Of a stretch of 64,000 nucleotides of DNA, positions 47,992-58,322 are shown piece after piece. The notes beneath the pieces are model-generated. The model did no database searches, had not been told where the DNA came from, and saw only the letters and a program-made list of their open reading frames with translations. Position 1 is the stretch's first letter. Each line of letters opens with the position of its first letter. Source of the stretch: Telmatactis stephensoni (taxonomy: Eukaryota; Cnidaria; Anthozoa; Actiniaria; Isophelliidae); NCBI GenBank assembly GCA_029948255.1, contig JALIZF010001274.1, positions 124,001 through 188,000 of the forward strand, read 5' to 3'. Both the position numbers and the translations under genes were made by a program.

Positions 47992-48371
47992 CGGAGACAA
48001 ATATTCCCAGGAAACTCTGCGGCCTCACCTTAATTTGACCATTTTAAAAACTGCCTACAATAATTCCTTTTCTCAAGGTTTTGCGTGTGCATTTGAATTT
48101 CAACTTTAGCCTTGTTTCAAAGCTATCAGCTGAAACTAGGGAATTTATAAGAGGGAGTTGCAGACGCAACTGAATATATTTTGGTTGTTAGGGTAGGTAT
48201 CCAGGATTATCTTCAGGAGGGGGTGCACCGTCTTCAGGAAGGGGTGCACCATCATATAAATAGGAAACTGCGGAGAGATTATTTTGGAAAAATATTGAGA
48301 AAAAAAGGACTCAAAGTCGTCCCCGGATGGGTGCGCACCCCCTGCACCCCTCCCTTAAATCCGCCCCTGTA

Positions 48372-48658
48372 GGGCTAGTTTTTACGAGCGATGGAAGCAG
48401 AAGCGGAAGCAACATAGGCAGACTCAGTGTTGCATTTCTCACCTAGGTGTGAAAATAAGACAATGAACAGTGCATACCGAGTCTGCGTATGATCCTTCCG
48501 CTTCTGTTTCCCTCGCTCGTGAAAACCAGGATTTAGGGTACACAATAGCGTATTGCTCATTATAAGTTTTTGTTTTTTCTCACACGAGTGATAAATGCGC
48601 CACTGAGTCTGCGTATATTGCTTGCGCTTATGCTTATGTCGCTAGTGTGAACTGGCCC
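48372..48658. mobile_element. 287-bp MITE, hAT-like ends
   Basis: Left 'gggctagtttttacgagcga' through 'gcagactcagtg' pairs with right 'cactgagtctgcgtat' through 'gtcgctagtgtgaactggccc' over about 60 bp. A further inverted block ('gagtctgcgtatgatccttc') sits in the middle. Just upstream, 48310-48371 ('gcaccccctgcacccctccc', 'aaatccgcccctg') looks like the end of another element. Confidence 0.75.
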
Positions 48659-48689
48659 GCAGGCTTGATGTACCGTACGCTATTGCGGT

Positions 48690-49110
48690 AACTGGGTTGG
48701 CCACTCTTAAGCCACAAAAGCTTTTACTGTTTTCAGCTAAAACTTTTCAGGGAAAAAAACTCTTGTACGTTTTAGAACAACAATCTAACGTCCCATTTTT
48801 GTTAAAATTGAGGCAACCCAGCACTGGTCAACACTCACAAAGGAAATTAATAAAAGCAACAAATTTCCTTCAAGATGGTGAGAGCTATGTGTTGGTGATG
48901 TGATAGTATTGTAAACATCAGATTTACAATCAAGGTTAATTTGCCATTCTGGGTTGAAATTTGATCATGAAGGAAAAATCTTGTGTGTTCTAAAACAACA
49001 ATTTTTAAAATTTCTCACTTTTACTAAAATTGAGGCAATCCGACACTCTCACGGGAAATCTATAAAAACCGCACGTAACTTAGTTTTGATGTCACTGATT
49101 TTCGACCAAT
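48690..49110. repeat. imperfect ~250-bp tandem duplication
   Basis: Blocks 'cttgt.cgtttta.aacaaca', 'aaaattgaggcaa.cc' and 'gaaat.ataaaa' occur in order at about 48760-48860 and 48980-49070. No gene. Confidence 0.5.
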
Positions 49111-49636
49111 CAGCTGAAGCGACATTTGAGATAATTTATTCAGTTGTGTCTCCATCTCTTTCCCTCACCTATCAGGAAAAAAAATTCGTTTGTCGTGACA
49201 CTTCAACTAATTAAGGCCCGCCAGTGGCTCGTCCAGTAAACAGGACTCGTTATATTCACTTTGACGTGTAATTAAGAAGTCTGCTTTTTGTGAGACGACG
49301 GCACCGGATGGAGACAACTCAATCTCAAAACAATAAATTCGGAAAAACACACACAGTTGCCATGGTAATTACCAATACCCAGTCCACACCAACTTGAAAA
49401 TTGCTGGGTAATTTCAACTATTCCTTCGTGAAGCAAAGGAAAAAAAAAGTAGTAGCCGTGTTGGATAAAATAAAATAAAATTGTCTTATTTGAATATTGT
49501 TAGCTTTTCTTTTATCTGCACAGGTTTAAAAGCTATGTCAGTTCACTTTTCGAAGTAGTTGAGTGTAAAGCGATTCAACCTCGCGGTCAGTTGTTTTTCA
49601 TCAAATTTTCAGAAATTTCTTAGGTTATATTATTAA

Positions 49637-49648
49637 TAATAGCATGTT

Positions 49649-49682
<34 letters not shown>

Positions 49683-49773
49683 ATATTTCAAAATTGACCC
49701 AAATTTTGTTTAACAACTTTGAAATATCACTCGTGGTATTTATGCCAAATATCAGAACAAACCATGCTATTAC
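49637..49773. mobile_element. hairpin MITE with 'TAATAGCATG' ends
   Basis: The left half ('taatagcatg', 'atatttggcataaatacca', 'gatatttcaaa') and right half ('tttgaaatatc', 'tggtatttatgccaaatat', 'catgctatta') are inverted repeats around ~25 bp. Shares end words with 50784-50913. Confidence 0.88.
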
Positions 49774-49784
49774 CTATACTAAAA

Positions 49785-49895
49785 TAAAACAAAATGAAAT
49801 AAAATGTAATAAAATAAAATACAAAAAAATAAAAAAATAAAAAAATAAAATTAAATTAAATAAAAATTAAATTAAATTAAATTAAATTAAAATAA
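49785..49895. repeat. AAATA / AAATTA microsatellite
   Basis: Irregular AAAATA units (49785-49850), then AAATT units (about 49850-49885). Confidence 0.9.
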
Positions 49896-50198
49896 ATGTT
49901 TTGTTGAAGTGCATCCAAAATGGCTGCCGTGACGTCACAATACTCAAGATTCAGACTGTTTACATTTAGAAGTGTCAGAATATATAAAGCATAAGCAATT
50001 TGGAATAAAATATTTATTATTTTGAAATAGTTTGCTAGTAATATTCAATTATGAATAAAATGTAATATTTGAAGGTCAAAGAATAGCCTATGTACACAAA
50101 TTGGGAGGCTGTTTGATGATTACCAACATAATAGCATGGTTGCCTCGGATTCTATTGTTCCGAGAGGAGCATTTAATGGCTAAATGCCCCCTCACTGC

Positions 50199-50304
50199 TA
50201 CTAATCGAACCTCATGCATAAGCATTAGGTACGATTAGTAACTAATCGTACCTAATGCATAAAACATGAGGTACGATTAGTAACCAATCATACCTCATGT
50301 TTAT
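50199..50304. repeat. tandem palindromes with 'GGTACGATTAGT' core
   Basis: 50222-50258 is a perfect inverted repeat: 18-bp arms (gcattaggtacgattagt and its complement) around one base. 50265-50299 is a second, imperfect one (catgaggtacgattagt arms). A third half-arm ('actaatcgaacctcatgc') precedes them at 50199-50217. The arms alternate between 'gcattagg' and 'catgagg' versions. Confidence 0.9.
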
Positions 50305-50783
50305 GCAAGAGTCCAACTATGGATACGTCCCTGAGAAATTTCCTGAGGACACATCCGCAGCTAGCAGTACTTGAATTATGCAAATTAGCTTCAAGTAACC
50401 TTTCAGTGTAGTCTAAACCATGTGGGATGGATTACAATACTATTCAGCATGCTTGTCACATTTGGGATGGACTGGAATAATCTTGCGCATGCGTGGCACG
50501 ACAATGTTATCACACAACGCTTTTTTATTTTCAATATTATTTGGTGAATATAAATAACTGTTTTAGACAAGTGAGTTGTAACGAGTTGTAACGAGTGAGT
50601 TGTTTCCTTTGTGTTAGGTCTTTCTTGCACTTAGTTTTGTACTGTTCTGGTTGAGTGATAGTGTCTAAATAGAGTTCCCTATAGAGTAATAACAGCACTT
50701 TTAATTTATTCATTTGTAACTTGTTATTTGGTCCAAATCGTTCTAGTTTTCCTATATACTTCCTCGGCAACCATACTATTACA

Positions 50784-50913
50784 AAGTAATAGCATGGCTA
50801 TTTCGGTTGATTAGTGATTAAATGTCGGCCTACGGCCTCGGGACTTCCACTAAACCTCCCTCGGCTTCGGGTACATTTAATCACTAATCAACCTCATAGC
50901 CATGCTATTACTT
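50784..50913. mobile_element. 130-bp hairpin MITE with 'AAGTAATAGCATGG' ends
   Basis: The left 'aagtaatagcatggctat', 'ttgattagtgattaaatgt' and right 'acatttaatcactaatcaa', 'atagccatgctattactt' pair almost fully. The middle is GC-rich (cggcctacggcc / cctcggcttcggg). A related right half lies at 61578-61617. Confidence 0.92.
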
Positions 50914-50931
50914 ATAATTATAAATCCAATT

Positions 50932-51968
50932 ATTACTCGTGCCAGGTCTCTGGCCGCACGAGGTAAAAAATGCAGCGAGTTTTGTATTCACTACTTCCCG
51001 TCGACCTTCCCATCATGCCTTTCACTAACCACATGGCCGAGTCTGCAATTAATGGGTCAGAAGTTATCTTTTCTAATCCTGGCTGTGGGTTTCCTGTCAC
51101 TAAACCACATGGATAACAAGCCAAAGCTGAAAAATACCGACGAAAATATGGACTTTGGGGGCCAAACTGTGTACCATGACAAGCGAAATCTGACATTCTT
51201 CACTCGTCAGAATGTTCAGATTGTTGCTAAGTTGTATTTTAATGATTAGGAGATCTTAAACACTGAGATCATCAACACTTCCACTCGTGAGGGAGCTGTC
51301 CTAGCAGCAAAAAATGAGGAGACTATTAATAATATTGGGGTAGCGACCTCTTCCATTTGTGAGGGATGAACTGTCCTAGCACGAGTGACTGTTCGATTAA
51401 CAGTCAATAACGAAGAGACCATCAGAGTGAAAATGGTCGCTACCCCTTCCATTCGTGAGGGAACTGTCCTAGCAGTGACTGTTCGATTAACAGTCGATAA
51501 CGAAGAGACCATCAGAGTTAAAATGGTCGCTACCTCTTCCATTCGTAAGAGAGCTGTTCTAGCAGCGGTTGCTCAAAGAGCAGCCATTAACGAAGAGACC
51601 ACTAGTGAAGCCGAACAGTCAAAGTATTACAAAACAAGCAAAATATTCACAAGATGTCACTGAGTATTACAAAATAATGAAGGTGTCATTCTCATTTGAT
51701 GTACATAAATTTAATGTTATTTTATTCAATGCAATAGTTGAAGTCAAGTTCTTAATTAATGAAATAAATACCAATGTTGGATATTATTTTATTGTGTTGT
51801 TTTGTGTATTATACTTGTGTCAAAAATATTGTGTATCCATGAGGCAATTAATACTTTCAGGTGATATTGAGCTAATGTTTTAAAGACCTTTTTTCACCAT
51901 GATCAATGTTTATTTATTTCATATCATTGACCGAAAGAGCCTTGACAACTCATTTTCAGGGCACGAGT
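50932..51968. mobile_element. possible 1.0-kb TIR element with 'ACTCGTGCC' ends
   Basis: Begins 'attactcgtgccagg' and ends 'cagggcacgagt'. These ends resemble the inner ends of the ACTAGACGCAC family. The interior holds the tandem repeat at 51271-51605. A long discontinuous reading on the plus strand is seen, but no transposase is recognised. Confidence 0.45.
51271..51605 (+). repeat. ~90-bp tandem repeat with an open plus-strand reading
   Basis: Four diverged units of roughly 85-98 bp, each with 'cttccattcgtgag' and 'ctgtcctagca'. The middle two are nearly identical and read in frame as ...VLAVTVRLTVDNEE-TIRVKMVATSSIRE... (frame 51385-51663). Stops and frame changes in the outer units argue against a working protein, though an origin from coding DNA is possible. 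Confidence 0.65.
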
Positions 51969-52466
51969 CAACCCTGGAATCAGGGTCTCGTTTTCAATAA
52001 GAACAACTAATGTCATCGTGCTAGATATATATCAATTAATTTCAAGAACTAAAACAGAAATTTCCTTTCTCTGTCTGCTGTCGATAGAAGAATGTTTTGA
52101 TATAAAAAATTCGCATCAGTTTTAGTATAAATTTAGAATATTTCAAAAAAGTCTTAATGGTAATATCGTTCTGTGAACGTGAGTTTTTATTGACATAGCC
52201 GGTTATTAGATTGAAATTCTTTGGTAAATTAATTAAGCATGCATAATTATGAAGTTCTCAAAAACTTACCCACGGAGGAAAAATAAAATACAATAAAATA
52301 ACGCTATCCATGACAAAAACAGATTTTATGGACTGACGAGACCATAACATCAAATTATAATATTTTTTATTAGAAGGGTGGGGAGGGGGGATTCTATGCT
52401 GAAAAGTTCTTTAAATGCTAAAAGGTGTATACGGAAAACAAGTTCCATCAATTTTTCTTAATTGAT

Positions 52467-53399
52467 TCATAATGACCCATTAATGAAAAAACGAAAACGC
52501 AAGATAAGAGGCTTCCGAAATTCCTTTTTGAGAAATGCGTAGACCATAAAGTTCACCGAAGAGTTGACATAAACAAATATCATTGAAATGTCTCGAAAAA
52601 GATGAGTTCTATTACAAATATTAAACTCTCTGCAAAAGGAATAGACAATATTCAAAGAATAGCAAAATATGAACAAAAACACAATACCGCCTAATACCCT
52701 CACTGATGTTAGATTGTGGGTTTTGTGGGAAGGAGTTTTTGTTTGAACGCTAATGCTGGTCGTCGAATGATTATAAGCAACTTGCAGACGCTGTGATCTC
52801 TGCCGTACGATTTGTCGTCGTACAACCAGAAATATTCTTGCAAAAGCAAAAAGCATGATAAGGCATGGAGGTAGTCCTAGCACTAGAGTGAAAATCAGTC
52901 GATAAACTCGATCCCTCGAGAAAAGAATTTCCGTGCTCTCATAAAGCCAAGTCAGTTGTACAAACGAGCAGAAGAAAGCAAAAATCCATGCAAATGCTAT
53001 TAACAAGACTGCTGATCGCTTCGTTATGACAGTCTTGTACCGCATAGGGTATAATACAGCTGTGTAGCGATCCAATGTCATGACAATTAAATTAGCCATA
53101 GACGCGACCAACAAGAAGTTATAAAATACTACTTGTAGCTGTAGCTCACACTGTACAATCTTGCTGCATAGAAACAAAGTTGGTGTTATAAATAGACCGA
53201 CGCACAAGTCAGCGACAGCTAGAGATAAGATAAACATATTTTGTTTTGTACGCAATTTAGAAGTCGACCCAATGATGTATATAACTACAGTGTTGCCTAT
53301 GACAGATAATAGAGATATAAGAAGCGTAAGGATCCAGTACCAAAGTTTATGATTCTCAAGGGGCCATATTTCTTCGCTACCATTACTACGGTTATTCAT
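52467..53399 (-). CDS. rhodopsin-family G-protein-coupled receptor 3 (orphan, single exon)
   Basis: 310 residues with seven membrane segments. The N-terminus has two N-glycosylation sites (N3, N6). TM1 has IGNTVVIY (N36), TM2 LAVADLCVG (D64), and TM3 ends in DRYTAVLYPMRY (DRY 110-112). TM5 has PP at 177-178. TM6 reads FIFCYSLNIV (CYSL 246-249 in place of CWxP) and TM7 reads NSSVNFMVYAF (NFMVY 283-287 in place of NPxxY). The third intracellular loop is basic with RQRSQRLQVAYNH, close to RVQQQRLQLSHNY of receptor 1. Unlike receptor 1 it has a very short C-tail. Cys 256 and Cys 262 flank the third extracellular loop and could pair with each other. The start has A at -3. Ligand unknown. Confidence 0.93.
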   Translation of the reverse strand: MNNRSNGSEEIWPLENHKLWYWILTLLISLLSVIGNTVVIYIIGSTSKLRTKQNMFILSLAVADLCVGLFITPTLFLCSKIVQCELQLQVVFYNFLLVASMANLIVMTLDRYTAVLYPMRYKTVITKRSAVLLIAFAWIFAFFCSFVQLTWLYESTEILFSRDRVYRLIFTLVLGLPPCLIMLFAFARIFLVVRRQIVRQRSQRLQVAYNHSTTSISVQTKTPSHKTHNLTSVRVLGGIVFLFIFCYSLNIVYSFCREFNICNRTHLFRDISMIFVYVNSSVNFMVYAFLKKEFRKPLILRFRFFINGSL

Positions 53400-54819
53400 G
53401 ATAGAACTGCTTCACAATTAAAAGACGTCAAAGAAAAGGTTCTTTAGGAAAATTTTCTTTAAAGTAAATGTATCCAGCTGTTAAGGTGTTCTGTTATCGC
53501 AGGTGTAATAATATCCCCATAAACTCCATGCAATAAAACAGTTTTTCTGATTGTACGTAAACAGAAGAAGATGGTACTTGATGGTAATCCGTAATGCTGG
53601 TCAAGCTGTATTTAGGGCTGCACTCGGTTTTGATCTTCAGATAAGAGACAGGAGCTTTTGTGCACCGAAGGTCCACTCTTTTCAAAGGTTTTTAATTAAG
53701 AAAATGATTATTCATGAAATGTGCTTCATCTGTTGTAAATACATCTTTAGCTAAATGTGAAAGGAATCCTTGTCTTGTCAGTGGCAATTATTGATGAGCG
53801 ATTCCTCGGGGGGTTTCCACTGGGTCCTTTGTCGTTGCTTTGTTGCTTTCTCCCTTCAACAAGAACTTTTTGCAAACACTTCGTGAAGTGCGTCACACTG
53901 TGGATTGAAACTCGGTGAACTTTCACCAGTCAAATTAAAACGGCGAAGGAGTTCCTCAGGCGTCACTTCCGGGCCACTTCTTATCTAATACAACATGATC
54001 AAAAGAGCTGCTTTGGCAGTTTTAACGGTACAAGTTCCCAGGAGGAAATATTCTTGAGTCTTTCTTGGTCTTTGCAACACAAATGATCAGTATTTGACTT
54101 GAAAGTGATATGAGCTTAAAAGCACAGTTTAAACTTCCTGAAAGGGAATTGTCCGAAGGATTGTCAGTTTGTCAAAACTGACCCAATGACTTGAGAGAAA
54201 TGTTGTCAACCAATCCGTGAATTAATAGTTGAATCCACTTCGGTCTATAATCAAATGAATACAAGAAGTAAACAAAATTGGAAAACCGTGCAGCGGGAGT
54301 CCAACTTGTTTATTCAAAAGTCCCGTTACTTTAATCGTAATTATTACAATTTCTGAAAAAATAAGAGACAAGATTAGCATTTGAGGGTGTTAATTTTTAA
54401 ATCAAAATTTACATAGTAAAATTCAACACCTTTCTGCTAGTTGCTTTGCTACAGTGATTTGAATAAGTTCTATGATTGGCTGATGAATTTGAAACAGTAT
54501 GATCGGCTCATGCAACTGTCCGATTACCAGATTATAAGTTAAGTGAAAATAGAGCAGTGTTTACACCAATCAGATTTCAGGAAATTATGAAACATATAAT
54601 TAAATATATATGTTTAATTCCATAGTTTAATAAGATATATTATCTTTTTTCACACAACAGTATGTCACACTCGCTACCGCTTTAATATGGAGAAACATAA
54701 ATAAATATGTATAATAGCATGCAGTTGGGAAAATAATCAAACTCACCTTCATATATATACTTGATTGATCACCATACACATAAGACATCGAAGCTTTTGG
54801 AAAATGCTGACTCTATCAT
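53400..54819. other. 5' flank of GPCR 3, no gene seen
   Basis: Frames on both strands at 53494-53754 are short and lack motifs. No TIR element or array recognised. Confidence 0.4.
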
Positions 54820-55900
54820 TATGACTATCAAGACTGTTCCGCACAAAATTCAGCGTGAAATGTCTAAAAACTGATTCACTGTATACAATAATAATCACCT
54901 GTGCAGCGTGATATTTAATCAGTGTGAAATCAGTCTGATGTCGATTGTCTCTTTGTGAGCCAAACTTCCAGAGTACACTAGATGATCAAAATATCCCGCA
55001 TTAAACATCAAAGTTCTTAAAGCACTGTTTCTTTTTGCACAATTTCAGTTGTGAAGCCGGTTTGTCTGAAAGTCGATCCACTTTACGGCATTAATCGACT
55101 GTGCAGCGCCAAATTCAACTGGGAAAATCAGTCTGATGTCGATCACCTCTTTGTAAATGAAACTTCCAGAACCGACAATTGATTAAAATGTCTAAAATGT
55201 CTATTATGTAGTACTATACTAACACTGTTCTGCACAAATTCCAGCTGGGAAGGTTGTGTGAAAGTTGATGTATTTTACAGTACGTAATAACCGGCCGAGT
55301 TTTCGCCCCTATATTCAATAGTGAAACTAATCAGTCTACTGTCGATGGCCTCTTTGCGAGCGAAACTTCCAGAAAACGGACGATTAAAATATCCATTAAA
55401 CTTCAAAGTTCTTATAGTACTAATATCGTTCTGTATATATTTCATGCAACTATGAAGTTTGACTGAAAATCGATGCACTTTAAAGTATTAATCGACTGCT
55501 CCACGGCAAATCCAATTGTTGAATCAGTCTGTTAGTTCATCTCTTTGTGTCAATGAAACTTCCTGAACGCCTTTGCAATATTAACATCCATTAATCACCG
55601 ACATTCTTGTAATACTGAACAGTGACTCTTGAATTGCAGGACACTCAATGTACCACATCTAAACGGTTGAATTTCAATAGTGAAGTCAATCTTTACTTGC
55701 AGTCTGCATGAATGAAATTATTAAGGTACCGATTAAACTCGTGAGGCAGCTGTGTCGATCACCTCTTGTGAAAGAAGCGTCCAGAAAGATGTTGCTCTTC
55801 TGGATGTCAAATTTCCTGGACGAACATTACGGTTCAACTCCAATAGTAAAATCAATATAGTCTGCCGAACCCGCTTGTATCAGTCTTATTATTATTATGC
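54820..55900. repeat. decayed tandem repeat, period ~185-205 bp, about 5 units
   Basis: Blocks recur in order: 'ctgttc.gcacaa.ttcagc' (54835, 55025, 55225, and weakly 55430 and 55620), 'attaatcgactg.gcagcgcc' (55090, 55490), 'atcagtct.atgtcgat' (54927, 55126, 55328, 55523) and 'cctctttg.gagcgaaacttc' (54948, 55149, 55350, 55546). Units are heavily diverged, in contrast to the satellite at 2.3-7.9 kb. Confidence 0.8.
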
Positions 55901-57060
55901 TGATCAAATCGTGAGCTGCTTTAATCAAGACGTTCCTGACAATGACTTTTAGCATTCGTTCTTGACAACCATTTTGTTGACTTTGAGATTTCATATATCC
56001 TATCTGATTGGGCGCAACAGTCGACAGAGATGACAAACTATTACAGGTGGAAAAACACACGGGTGGAAGAATAAAAGATTTGTTTTGAGTAACCGTTATT
56101 GCAATAAATCCTTTCGCTGATAACATCATGGCAATCTTTTGATTCTTTCACAAGTATCTCAAGGCGTAAGAGGTTTTTAAATAAGAATCACAATAAATGA
56201 CTCTGAATCAATAGGGCATCATAATTCCTACGTATCCTATTGACTAAAGAGCTTTTTCTTTCATAAGTTAGATATGCATAGAAGATTTTATTTTTGTCGG
56301 CGTGGACGGTCACTATGGAAACCCTAAAATATATTTACAAAGGTAACGGCGGCGGCCTTTACAATTACGACAGCATCTGATCAACTGGAAATGAGATAGA
56401 GTTGTTATGCTATGAGCTTCTTTTAATTTAAAATTCAGTATGAATAAGCCTGAAACTTAACCTGCTTTATCAAATAAAGTTTGATTGGTTGATGATTGTA
56501 TGGCAAATCTTCTCGAAACCCAGACTGAAAGAGATTGTTATTAGTCCCAGCCTGATTCATATTACAACCTGATAAGTCAAATTAGCAAAGGGGGGGGGGG
56601 GGGGGGGGGGCAGTCAATGGAAAGGTTAAACTTCAAGGTCCAGTTCCCTCCAAAATATGCTTATTTCCTAGTTTCCCAAGGAAGAACTTTTTGGGACAAA
56701 AGCACGTGGGAATTTGTCCAGCAACTAGAAACAAAAACAAACTTCGCCCAAGTGCGAAATATACTTGAGATAACATTTGAATATTGTGAATGAAATTAAA
56801 ACTTTAAAGTAATGTCAATGACATCATCATTCAGATGAAGGCTAAAGTCTAAAATTTTAGGGGGGGCAATCGTCCCCCTCCCCCCCCCCCCCCCCCTCGC
56901 TCGCTACGCCTCTGGCAGGGGCGTAGGGAGGCCTGAACAAAAAAAAAGGGGGGGGGGGGGATTTTCTTAAGATCAAGTCCCTGCCAAAATATGCTAATTA
57001 ATTCCCCAGGAAGAATAGACTAGGCACAAAACTGAAAAGTCCATCGCAAAAAGTGCAGAA
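55901..57060. other. intergenic with poly-G/poly-C ended element remnants
   Basis: G runs at 56590-56610 and 56949-56960 and a C run at 56877-56896 flank 'ctcgctacgcctctggcagg' / 'ggcgtagggagg', an inverted pair typical of element ends. No gene supported; homopolymers may be mis-sized. Confidence 0.5.
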
Positions 57061-57391
57061 GGCATTTTGGGGTAGAGGCTGGTAACATAACTATTCTAAA
57101 CTAATTTTTCATGCTGAATCCGAATATGACAGTTGCCAAGACGTACCCTGCAATCTTATACGTGTAAATGACGTATTTTGTGAATTGCTACAGTCATTTC
57201 ATACTAACGGCTTTTTCATGTAATTCCAAAAGTTCCCAAACTTAAACACAATGACCATAGCTGGAAAGAGCACATCAAAATCAGTAAAACTGTGAAGTTT
57301 GAAGGATATAAATTGAAAAGTCAAGGAGATACGAATTTTCAAAAATCGAAATTTGCCTTGTATCTCTTGCATAACTGTAAGAGTTTTCATA
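57061..57391 (+). repeat. 330-bp dispersed repeat, copy 1
   Basis: Matches 62794-63090 in the same orientation with few differences; for example 'ctggtaacataactattcta', 'gaattgctacagtcatttca' and 'aactgtgaagtttgaaggat' are in both. No coding content. Confidence 0.92.
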
Positions 57392-58154
57392 CAAAATTGC
57401 GTTTTTTGAAAATTTGAACAATTTTGCTGGGGGGCGCTGTGGGAGATTAAAACAAAAAATTCGCGCGTAAAAGTACGACATTCCAGTAACTGATGGTTAA
57501 TTATTCAACGATCGCTAAAGTGTAAAATTCCCTAACCGGATCCAATTCACACAGTAACGTGTTGGTAATGACTACTACTGCTTAATGTGCCTTCTATACA
57601 AATTTTGCGCCCACAATATAACTCGAAAGTGCGGAGTTCTGGCCCTTGTTTCAGCTTTATACTGACTTTGTTCGACGTGTGATATTTTCCCATCTGGGTT
57701 GCCTTCAATTTAAATCATTATTCACAGCGCACTCGCGGTAGGTAGACTGCTTATATCTCACTATTTCGTTAGTTGAAGATAATTTTGAAGAACGAAATCG
57801 CCAACGAAATGTTCCATGCCAACAAAAAAATTAATTCTTGCATTCGATCTGAAATGATTTCAAACCACAAACGCAGACATGCGCAGACAAATTGTACACA
57901 TGCTCTCACTCGGACCTTTAATAAAACACGAAAAATTTCAACAGATGCACTAATTTACATAACAGTCGTGATATATAGATAACAGATAACAGATGTATAC
58001 AATAGAATTATTGAAATTGATTGAAATATGCTATGAGTATCTAATAAATATGTAAACATTCTCTAATGTATTGTCTATAAATTCAAAATGTCCCTCTATA
58101 TGTATAAACAAACTAATGCGCTACATAATCAGTTGATTGACAGGTGTTTTTGGA
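57392..58154. other. intergenic, nothing recognised
   Basis: The 69-codon frame at 57773-57982 has no motif. The rest is AT-rich unique sequence downstream of the minus-strand TPR pseudogene. Confidence 0.4.
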
Positions 58155-58246
58155 ATACAGTCTCAACTAGTGGCCAGAGCGGGACTCAAACTCGGGGTCG
58201 CCAGATTCCAAGACCGACGCTCTGACCACTCGACCATGCTGCCTCC
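58155..58246 (-). mobile_element. tRNA-like SINE head, second copy
   Basis: On the minus strand it begins 'ggaggcagcatggtcgagtg' with A-box-like 'tggtcgagtggtcagagcg' and B-box-like 'gagtttgagtcccgc', then stops soon after 'ctagttgagactg'. Same tRNA-derived family as 634-914 with the body cut short. The B box is closer to the functional consensus here than in the first copy. Confidence 0.72.
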
Positions 58247-58322
58247 TATACATGATAGATCATCAAGCAATACACAATTTCTCGCATGGTCTTTTAAAAT
58301 ATCAAGGCATACAGTCTCTTCC

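Noticed and set aside
58155..58246. Functional tRNA gene
   Set aside because: A and B boxes exist, but the cloverleaf could not be completed and a second copy (634-914) has a SINE body and tail.
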